A stretch of DNA of 5,998 nucleotides. Origin: Actinomycetes bacterium (GTDB lineage Bacteria > Actinomycetota > Actinomycetes > Actinomycetales > Actinomycetaceae). Where the stretch lies: the NCBI GenBank assembly GCA_023420745.1, contig JAEZVQ010000026.1:1-5998 (forward strand). The letters are read 5' to 3'. The notes below the pieces were generated by a model. That model ran no database searches. It had not been told where the DNA came from and saw nothing but the letters and a program-made list of their open reading frames with translations. This document shows, in pieces, positions 1 through 5,101 of this stretch; position 1 is the stretch's first letter, and each line of letters starts with the position of its first letter. A program made the position numbers and the translations under genes.

Positions 1-1288
1 ACCACCAGTTCATCAGCAGGTCGGGGTCGTTACCGAAGACCGAGGGGTCACCGGGGGCGAGCACCATCGAGTAATCTGCATCCGGCTTGTCGGTGACCTC
101 CGGGTAGAGCGCAGAGGACTTCATCGACTGGATGTCGACGTTGATGCCGATCGCCGCGAGGTCGTTCTTGATCTGCGGGGCGAGTTCGGTGATCCAGGAG
201 TGGTCAGTGGTGTACAGCGTGGTGGTAATCGGCTCGGTAACTCCGGCTTCAGCCATCAGCGACTTCGCCTTGTCGACGTCGTAGGTGTAAACGGTCGATG
301 CCTTGTGGTAGTGCGCGAAGGATTCGGGCAGGAAGGAGGTCACCATCTCCGCTTGACCGGCCATCTGGTTGTCAATCAGCTGCTTGACATTGATGGCGTA
401 GTGCACAGCCTGACGAACGCGCGCGTCGTCGAAAGGAGCCTTCTTGGTGTTGAACATCATGAAAGCCTGGTTGAAGCCCTGGACGGTCTGGATTTCGTTA
501 CCGGCGCCTTCGAGCGTCTGGAATGCCTTGGCGGGCACGTTTTCCATCACGTCGGTGTCACCCTGTTGCATCGCGGTGACGCGAGCGGTGTCGTCGGGAT
601 TGACGTTCCACACCATGTGCTCGGCAATCGCCGGACGGGAACCGTTGTAGTGCTCGTTCTTATCAAACTTCACAACCTGCTCGTTAATTTCCGTGTACTT
701 CCACGGACCCGAGCCGATCGGCATCGCCGTCATTGCATCCTTGGTGGCTGAAGCCGGGGTGACGCGCACGAGGGCGAGGCGTTGCTTGAGCAGGGGGAAA
801 GGCTGAGCGAGCTTGATCGTCACCGCACCGTCGCCTGCCTCCATCGATTCGATGAAGCTCAGCATGGAGACGTAGAGGCTTCCCTCTGCGGTGGTCTTCT
901 TGAAGGACTCGACGACATCGTCCGGGGTGACGTCGGTGCCGTCGGAGAACTTCGCTCCTTCGCGCAGCTTGACCGTGAATTCGGTGGGCGAGACTTCTTC
1001 AGGATCGCCCGCAGCCAGCGCAGCGTAGGGTTCAAAGTTGGTCATATCGAGGTCGTACAGACCTTCGGTAACGTGCCAGTTACCGCCCAGGGGCAGAGCG
1101 CCCGACGTGGTCGCCGGGTTGAAGTCCTTGGAGGCGTAAGCAACCTGAGCAACAATGGTGTCTTTTGCCGGGGCGTCGGAAGATGCATCGCCCGTGGACT
1201 TCGCACCACCGGAGCACGCAGCAAGAGCCATCGTCATCGCGACGGTGAGCGCACCGAACTTCAGTGCGTGACGGCGAGTGAATCGCAT
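1..1288 (-). CDS. ABC transporter solute-binding lipoprotein, family 5 (DppA/OppA/SatA-like), 3'-truncated by window edge
   Basis: This is probably the extracytoplasmic substrate receptor of a peptide/oligosaccharide-type ABC importer. It is read right to left, and 429 residues are present. It starts at ATG 1288-1286, with GGAGA at 1296-1300 as ribosome binding site. The N-terminus is a lipoprotein signal: basic n-region with twin arginines (TRRHALK, residues 4-10), a hydrophobic stretch, then lipobox LAAC with the lipidated cysteine at 25. A Ser/Gly/Ala-rich linker follows. Family-5 hallmarks are FSDGTDVTPDDV (114-125), a segment like A-R-V-T-A-M-Q-Q-G-D-T-D-V, and FNTKKAPFDDARVRQAV (279-295). 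Full-length members run about 500-550 residues, so roughly 100 are missing off the left edge; permease and ATPase genes may follow there. Family 5 binds peptides, nickel and, in the SatA/SiaE branch, sialic acid. The divergent sialidase and nearby FCD regulator favour sialic acid or sialylated glycans (inference); a dipeptide role is not excluded. Confidence 0.93.
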   Translation of the reverse strand, partial: MRFTRRHALKFGALTVAMTMALAACSGGAKSTGDASSDAPAKDTIVAQVAYASKDFNPATTSGALPLGGNWHVTEGLYDLDMTNFEPYAALAAGDPEEVSPTEFTVKLREGAKFSDGTDVTPDDVVESFKKTTAEGSLYVSMLSFIESMEAGDGAVTIKLAQPFPLLKQRLALVRVTPASATKDAMTAMPIGSGPWKYTEINEQVVKFDKNEHYNGSRPAIAEHMVWNVNPDDTARVTAMQQGDTDVMENVPAKAFQTLEGAGNEIQTVQGFNQAFMMFNTKKAPFDDARVRQAVHYAINVKQLIDNQMAGQAEMVTSFLPESFAHYHKASTVYTYDVDKAKSLMAEAGVTEPITTTLYTTDHSWITELAPQIKNDLAAIGINVDIQSMKSSALYPEVTDKPDADYSMVLAPGDPSVFGNDPDLLMNWW

Positions 1289-1375
1289 ACGTCTGTCTCC
1301 TCTTCGTTGAGCATTCTCGAAATTGACCTCCCAGCGGCGGTGGCGCGCGACAATGCGTGCACCCTCATCGCTAGG

Positions 1376-1388
1376 ATGTCTGACAACT
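1376..1388 (-). promoter_or_regulatory. Candidate FadR-type (GntR/FCD) operator, copy 1, facing the solute-binding protein gene
   Basis: The minus strand reads AGTTGTCAGACAT. Its 11-bp core TTGTCAGACAT differs at one end position from a perfect palindrome and otherwise fits the general FadR-subfamily operator TnGTnnnACnA. Twelve bases (AGTTGTCAGACA) are identical to copy 2 at 1610-1621. Each copy has this strand pointing into its own divergent gene. The likely ligand is the GntR/FCD regulator encoded at 4286-5101 (inference from proximity and motif class). Confidence 0.6.
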
Positions 1389-1402
1389 ACTCTAGCGCAG
1401 CG

Positions 1403-1430
1403 AGGCTACTTGCGCGCATCGCGTTATCAA
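1403..1430 (-). promoter_or_regulatory. Candidate promoter for the solute-binding protein gene
   Basis: Read on the minus strand, TTGATA (1430-1425) and TAGCCT (1408-1403) are separated by 16 bp. They match the -35 (5 of 6) and the TAnnnT form of the -10 for a housekeeping sigma factor. Transcription would begin near 1396. That leaves a leader of about 108 nt and puts the palindromic operator at 1376-1386 just downstream of the start, where a bound repressor would block elongation. The -10 is weak and other pairings can be drawn, so this is tentative. Confidence 0.27.
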
Positions 1431-1463
1431 TCTGCAATCGTTCGCTCGGCTTTTGCTGATCTC

Positions 1464-1477
1464 AACGGTCTCCGTCA
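1464..1477. repeat. Degenerate dyad AACGGTnnCCGTnA, copy 1
   Basis: AACGGTCTCCGTCA contains the inverted repeat ACGG-TCT-CCGT. It matches the dyad at 1630-1643 in 11 of 14 positions, so it could be a site for a second regulator. With only a few copies and partial identity, chance is possible. Confidence 0.3.
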
Positions 1478-1557
1478 CACCGTGCAGCAAGAGATGTTTC
1501 CCCCACAAAACTCCCTTTTCTCGTCGCCATCTCCGACACCTATCCGACCGCCATTCC

Positions 1558-1586
1558 TTGGCTTCCCACGTTCGAGATGATAGGGT
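1558..1586 (+). promoter_or_regulatory. Candidate promoter for the sialidase gene
   Basis: TTGGCT (1558-1563) and TAGGGT (1581-1586) are separated by 17 bp, a canonical spacing. The -35 matches TTG of TTGACA and the -10 matches the TAnnnT form. Initiation would fall near 1593, about 20 bp upstream of the perfect palindrome at 1611-1623. That places the operator downstream of the start, as in the proposed divergent promoter. Both hexamers are weak matches, so transcript mapping would be decisive. Confidence 0.3.
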
Positions 1587-1610
1587 GACCGACAACACAA
1601 CGGCTCACGA

Positions 1611-1623
1611 GTTGTCAGACAAC
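1611..1623 (+). promoter_or_regulatory. Candidate FadR-type (GntR/FCD) operator, copy 2, perfect 13-bp palindrome
   Basis: GTTGTCAGACAAC is a perfect inverted repeat around its central base. The 11-bp core TTGTCAGACAA (1612-1622) fits the FadR-subfamily operator form TnGTnnnACnA at every fixed position. It lies about 115 bp upstream of the preferred sialidase start codon and downstream of the proposed promoter. It shares 12 identical bases with copy 1 at 1376-1388, with mirrored orientation relative to the divergent genes. I infer it is bound by the GntR/FCD protein encoded just beyond the sialidase gene. Confidence 0.68.
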
Positions 1624-1629
1624 ATGGTC

Positions 1630-1643
1630 AACGGTGACCGTTA
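1630..1643. repeat. Dyad AACGGTnnCCGTnA, copy 2 (perfect 13-bp inverted repeat)
   Basis: AACGGT-G-ACCGTT at 1630-1642 is a perfect inverted repeat. A second inverted repeat, GGTCA-ACGG-TGACC (1626-1639), overlaps it. A related half-conserved copy (TAGGGTGACCGACA) lies at 1581-1594 over the proposed -10 box, and another at 1464-1477. The dyad starts 7 bp after the FCD-type palindrome, so the two could be composite control sites. No binding factor can be named. Confidence 0.35.
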
Positions 1644-1724
1644 CGCCTGCTGAGGGGCACTTATCCGAGTGCACACCGCAGCATCAACTTTCTTCCTTAC
1701 CTCCCCACAACTTCTTGCTCTGAC

Positions 1725-1729
1725 AAGGA
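1725..1729 (+). promoter_or_regulatory. Ribosome binding site deciding the sialidase start
   Basis: AAGGA sits 8 nt before ATG 1738, an ideal spacing. The competing GTG at 1669 has GAGGGG at 1652-1657 with an 11-nt gap, which is less favourable. Residues encoded between the two starts (MHTAASTFFLTSPQLLALTRTQS in two parts) do not look like a domain or a classical signal peptide, so the downstream start is preferred. Confidence 0.6.
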
Positions 1730-1737
1730 CACAGTCC

Positions 1738-4224
1738 ATGACTGATCTCAATCCCGCGCCGACCACCAGCGATACTCCCCCGACGGCAATCCACGCCCTC
1801 ACCACCAGGGGAAGCGTAATCGTGCGTTTTTCCACCGCGCGGGACGCGACACTTGCTCGTTTTTCTACAGGCGAGGCCAACCTCACCCTCGCCGTCATTG
1901 ACGGAGCCGCATGCCTCACCGCTGTCGCATTATCGCCAGATCCCGCGGATGCCACCAGCGCCTGCGATGTTGACCTCGATATGGAGGACACGGTAGATCT
2001 GCGCGACGGTAGTGAACACGTCTTCGCCTGGGAATTTGGCGACTTCGGCACGCGCCTATTCCTCGACGGATACCAGGTGTACGCCTGTGCCTCGAATCTC
2101 AGCCCCGCGAGGCTCATCCCCCGAGTATGCTCGGCGGACAAAGAACCCTCTCATGCGCTGGATCAGGGCGACATTCGCGTGACCTCCGAGGTCAATGCCG
2201 ACATCCTCACCCTCCCAACCATCCTCACGTCGACCAGCACCGACGGCACCACCGTCCTCGATGCGCGCGCTCAGGCGCCCACCCCGAAATTCGACATCAC
2301 CTTCGCCGGACCGCACCTCGCCGCCCACGATGACCGTCGCCTCGCCACCATGGACGAGGGCACGATCTGGATGCGGTTCCGCGTGCGCGGGCCACGCCAG
2401 TACGGCACGATCCTGTCAGCATCGCGCCCCGTTACCGTCGACGGCACCACCGCAGATGAGTCCACACGCGAGGAGTGCCTCAGCGTGTCGATCGACACTA
2501 CCGGCATCACCTACCGCGCCCTCGTCGGCGAGCAGTGGCATGTCGTGCACGCGGCTGGATCATGGGATGACGGTCGCTGGCACGAGGTGGCTATTCGTGC
2601 CCACCGCGGCGCTATCGACCTCGACATCAACGGGTGGAACGAAGTACACGCACCGGGTCAGTTCTTCTTCGCTCACACCGGTGCCGACCATCTCAACATT
2701 GGTCAAGACACTCAGGGAGTGCGCCTGATGGGCGAGGTGCGCTGCGGCGGCATCGCTGGCACGTCATTGTCTGACGGTACCGTCGCCATGCTGTCGCACC
2801 GTCCGGTACTGCTGACCACCGCACTGATGGACGCGGGCTACGCTGGATCGGCGAGCTACCGGATTCCGTCCACGGTTCTCACCACGCGGGGCACGTTGAT
2901 TGCCGGCGCTGACCAGCGTGTCGTCATCTCCAATGACGCTCCGAACCATATTCGTTTCGTCATTCGCCGCAGCGAGGACGGGGGCGTGACATGGGGTCCG
3001 CTACAAACCGTTGTCGGATTCCCCGGCGAAGGAGTTGATGGGGCGAGCGTCATCGACTCCTGTCTCGTCGTCGATCGCGACCGCGAGCGCATCATTGTCC
3101 TTATCGACTATTTCCCTGGGGGAATTGGGCTGCCGAATAATGAGATCGGGCTCGGTGTCGACCCCTCGGGGCGGCGTCTGCTGCGCTGGGCGACGTCGCG
3201 ACTGCGCGACGCCGGGCTTGACGGTCGTGCTGAAGGTGAAGCGCACTTTGTTCTCGGCGAGGACGGGCACGTTCTCACTCTTGACGGAGAGGACACGCCC
3301 TTCACTGTCGACGAGAACGGCAATGTTTGGGAAGACACGCGTGCCGCTGGCAATATCCACCTCAAGGACGGGATCTGTGCCGAAGAATCAATCCTCGCCA
3401 TGCCAACGTCGCTCATCCTCGAGTTCCACTCGGATGACGATGGGCTGACATGGTCGGCTCCGCGCCCGATCAACCACATGGTCAAGGAACCGTGGATGCA
3501 TTTCATGGGGACGACGCCCGGCGCGGGTATCCAGCTGCGACGAGGAGCACACCGTGGACGCCTGCTCATGCCCTACTACTTCACAGGACAGAGCCTCGGT
3601 CACTACTCGGCGGGTGCGCTGATCAGTGACGACGGGGGTGAAACCTGGCGTCGTGGCGGCTCATTCAACGACGGGCGGATTGTTGGCGGCGTTGAAATCG
3701 ACCCGATGACATTCACCGACGACGAAGCCACCACCCACGAAACCACACTCGTCGAACGTGAGGACGGCACGGTACTCGCCCTCATCCGCAACCAGAACTC
3801 CTCGGGGTATGTGGCGCGTGCCGAAAGTCGCGACGGTGGCGAAACCTGGGGGGACGTGTGGTTCGACGACGCGCTGCCCGAGATTTTTTCTCTTCCCGCC
3901 GCGGTCGCATGGCCGACGCTGAGCGAAGTGGGTGAGGATGGCACGGATCCCGTCGGCGTCCTCTCCGCGCCCACGAACCGCATCGTCTTCGCCAACGCCT
4001 CCCAAATGTTGCCCTACCGCGGTCGCGGTGTGGTTCGCGTCAGTGTTGACGGTGGCAAATCGTGGGCGGTGTCGCGTTGCATCAACCCGTGGCACTACGT
4101 CTACCAGTCGCTGGTAGCCATCAACTCCGACCGCATTGGCGTGGTGTGGGAGCGCGAAACCCACGGTGTCTATATCACCATCCTCGACACCCGCTGGTTC
4201 GAGCACCCGGCAGTCGGGAGCTGA
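1738..4224 (+). CDS. nanH: Exo-alpha-sialidase (GH33, NanI-like with inserted domain), no visible export signal
   Basis: This enzyme releases terminal sialic acid from glycans (828 residues). Two beta-rich jelly-roll/LamG-like domains come first (about 20-155 and 184-341). The catalytic propeller follows (about 355-825), with YRIP at 374-377 and five Asp-boxes S-x-D-x-G-x-[TS]-W at 412-419, 565-572, 630-637, 697-704 and 769-776. By analogy with Clostridium perfringens NanI, the arginine triad is R375, R684 and R761, the acid/base D400, and the nucleophile pair Y789 with E668. The R375-D400 (25) and E668-R684 (16) spacings equal those I recall for NanI. Residues about 462-560 form the extra domain inserted in NanI-type enzymes. 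ATG 1738 was chosen because AAGGA lies 8 nt upstream; an in-frame GTG at 1669 would add 23 residues. Neither start gives a convincing signal peptide, and there is no LPXTG or C-terminal anchor, so the enzyme may be cytoplasmic (inference). Confidence 0.94.
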   Translation: MTDLNPAPTTSDTPPTAIHALTTRGSVIVRFSTARDATLARFSTGEANLTLAVIDGAACLTAVALSPDPADATSACDVDLDMEDTVDLRDGSEHVFAWEFGDFGTRLFLDGYQVYACASNLSPARLIPRVCSADKEPSHALDQGDIRVTSEVNADILTLPTILTSTSTDGTTVLDARAQAPTPKFDITFAGPHLAAHDDRRLATMDEGTIWMRFRVRGPRQYGTILSASRPVTVDGTTADESTREECLSVSIDTTGITYRALVGEQWHVVHAAGSWDDGRWHEVAIRAHRGAIDLDINGWNEVHAPGQFFFAHTGADHLNIGQDTQGVRLMGEVRCGGIAGTSLSDGTVAMLSHRPVLLTTALMDAGYAGSASYRIPSTVLTTRGTLIAGADQRVVISNDAPNHIRFVIRRSEDGGVTWGPLQTVVGFPGEGVDGASVIDSCLVVDRDRERIIVLIDYFPGGIGLPNNEIGLGVDPSGRRLLRWATSRLRDAGLDGRAEGEAHFVLGEDGHVLTLDGEDTPFTVDENGNVWEDTRAAGNIHLKDGICAEESILAMPTSLILEFHSDDDGLTWSAPRPINHMVKEPWMHFMGTTPGAGIQLRRGAHRGRLLMPYYFTGQSLGHYSAGALISDDGGETWRRGGSFNDGRIVGGVEIDPMTFTDDEATTHETTLVEREDGTVLALIRNQNSSGYVARAESRDGGETWGDVWFDDALPEIFSLPAAVAWPTLSEVGEDGTDPVGVLSAPTNRIVFANASQMLPYRGRGVVRVSVDGGKSWAVSRCINPWHYVYQSLVAINSDRIGVVWERETHGVYITILDTRWFEHPAVGS

Positions 4225-4229
4225 AAGGC

Positions 4230-4252
4230 GGCGCCACGTGGCGCCAGTTTTT
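4230..4252 (+). terminator. Rho-independent terminator after the sialidase gene
   Basis: GGCGCCACGTGGCGCC (4230-4245) is a perfect 16-bp inverted repeat, able to fold as a six-pair GC stem around ACGT. It is followed by AG and five T residues (4248-4252). It begins 5 bp after the sialidase TGA and 34 bp before the regulator start, so it should end or reduce transcription between the two co-oriented genes. The regulator is therefore probably expressed at a lower level by read-through, or from its own promoter. Confidence 0.8.
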
Positions 4253-4285
4253 CCTCAAACCAGCAGATGAGGTGAGAATAGAACT

Positions 4286-5101
4286 ATGTCTAAGTCTTCC
4301 TTCCCCTCGGCGATCCCCTCCCTCGACGCCACCTGTCTCAGCGTTCCCGGAGCTGCGGTCATGCCGGCATCGAATCGGCGCACCGAAGAGATTATGGATG
4401 CGATCAAACGCATTATTGTCGATGAAGGGTTGCGGCCGGGCGACCCGCTACCGACGGAGACTCGCCTATGTGAGCAGCTGGGCGCCGCGCGGACGTCGGT
4501 TCGCGAGGCTTTGCGCCAACTCGAAGCACTCCACATTGTTTCAGCGACGCGCGGCAAGGGAACGTTTGTCGGCTCACTATCGCTCGACCCGCTCGTCCAA
4601 ACCCTCGCCTTGCGCTCGATCATTGATTCTCGTGAAGGCTTTTCCGGATTGCTCCAAGTCGTCGAGGTGCGTCGCTACCTCGACCTCGGTTGTGCTGAGC
4701 AGGTGGTGGCTAATCTCCACGGCACCCCGCAACCGCACCTCGAGGAGCTCGTCTCCCAGATGATGACACTGGCTCAGGAGGGGAAGAGTTTTCAAGACCA
4801 AGACATTGTCTTCCACCTCGGTCTACTAGCTGCGACGCCGAATATGGTCGTCAAGCAGCTCATCCACTCCCTGTGGCTGGTACACCAAGTGGTTGTGCCA
4901 CAGCTGGGATTGAAAATTGCTGACCGGCTCGTCGACACCGCGTGCGCGCACCGCACTCTTCTCGACGCGGCACTGGCTGGCGACGTCGATGCCTATCGCG
5001 ACGCGGTGCTCGCCCACTACGAGCCGCTGGAAGAAATCCTGCGCGACTCGATGTCGACACCATCAGCACCGGCACCGTCGGCACCGACATCACTGCACTA
5101 G
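4286..5101 (+). CDS. GntR-family transcriptional regulator, FadR/FCD subfamily (candidate sialic-acid regulator)
   Basis: This is a 271-residue DNA-binding repressor-type protein. A winged helix-turn-helix occupies about 31-96, with the GntR signature LRPGDPLPTE (49-58), recognition region R-T-S-V-R-E-A-L-R (69-77) and wing RGKGTFV (89-95). The C-terminal FCD ligand domain (about 105-255) shows the usual metal-site residues: D173 and H177 (DIVFH), H222 (AHRTLL) and H244 (AHYEP). These normally bind a metal that holds a carboxylate effector such as a sugar acid. ATG 4286 is preceded by GAGGTGAG at 4269-4276. An internal ATG at 4361 with GGAG 8 nt upstream would give a 246-residue protein closer to family length, so the first 25 residues are doubtful. 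The tail after about 256 is Ser/Ala/Pro-rich. It lies 61 bp after the sialidase stop, across a terminator. It probably controls the divergent region at 1376-1623 in response to a sialic-acid-related compound (inference; NanR and SiaR are FCD regulators). Confidence 0.9.
   Translation: MSKSSFPSAIPSLDATCLSVPGAAVMPASNRRTEEIMDAIKRIIVDEGLRPGDPLPTETRLCEQLGAARTSVREALRQLEALHIVSATRGKGTFVGSLSLDPLVQTLALRSIIDSREGFSGLLQVVEVRRYLDLGCAEQVVANLHGTPQPHLEELVSQMMTLAQEGKSFQDQDIVFHLGLLAATPNMVVKQLIHSLWLVHQVVVPQLGLKIADRLVDTACAHRTLLDAALAGDVDAYRDAVLAHYEPLEEILRDSMSTPSAPAPSAPTSLH
5098..5101. other. Shared CTAG stop-codon overlap of convergent genes
   Basis: The regulator ends with TAG at 5099-5101 and glmM on the other strand ends with TAG at 5100-5098. 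Both stops lie in the palindromic tetranucleotide CTAG. There is no intergenic DNA and no hairpin with a T-run around the junction, so each transcript must run into the other gene before ending. Confidence 0.95.

Larger units (their letters stand above)
1289..1737. other. Divergent intergenic control region between solute-binding protein and sialidase genes
   Basis: About 450 bp separate the two divergent start codons, which is long for two genes that need only ordinary promoters. No reading frame here has both a plausible start context and protein-like composition, and no tRNA or known riboswitch pattern was seen. The middle part (about 1480-1570) is rich in C and T on the plus strand. The region holds the two palindromic operator candidates, a second degenerate dyad family around GGTGACCG, and weak promoter-like hexamers on both strands. 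It is best read as the shared control region for the two transcripts. Confidence 0.7.

Noticed and set aside
782..1459. Plus-strand open frame of 225 codons opposite the solute-binding protein gene
   Set aside because: It is antisense to a clearly recognisable family-5 solute-binding protein and its translation is Arg/Gly/His-rich without family features. Long antisense frames are expected in GC-rich DNA. The same holds for the plus-strand frame at 200-751.
1453..1653. Small plus-strand open frame of 66 codons in the intergenic region
   Set aside because: It has no convincing ribosome binding site, low-complexity Ser/Arg/His composition, and runs across the operator palindromes.
1669..1737. 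GTG-initiated extension of the sialidase as a signal peptide
   Set aside because: The 23 extra residues lack a basic n-region, a continuous hydrophobic core and a cleavage site. The ribosome binding site is less well placed than the one before ATG 1738.
3661..4206. Minus-strand open frame of 181 codons inside the sialidase gene
   Set aside because: It is a shadow of the sialidase frame, which carries all five Asp-boxes and the catalytic residues. The antisense product is His/Val/Gly-rich and unrecognisable.
4274..4288. Possible leaderless promoter for the regulator (GAGAAT just before ATG 4286)
   Set aside because: No usable -35 hexamer lies upstream and a Shine-Dalgarno-like GAGGTGAG occupies the same bases, so a leadered transcript is more likely.
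5053..5098. Short repeat-like run at the end of the regulator gene
   Set aside because: The near-repeats of CAGCACCGG/CGGCACCG encode a Ser/Ala/Pro-rich tail. This is ordinary low complexity of a disordered C-terminus, not a tandem repeat or mobile-element end.
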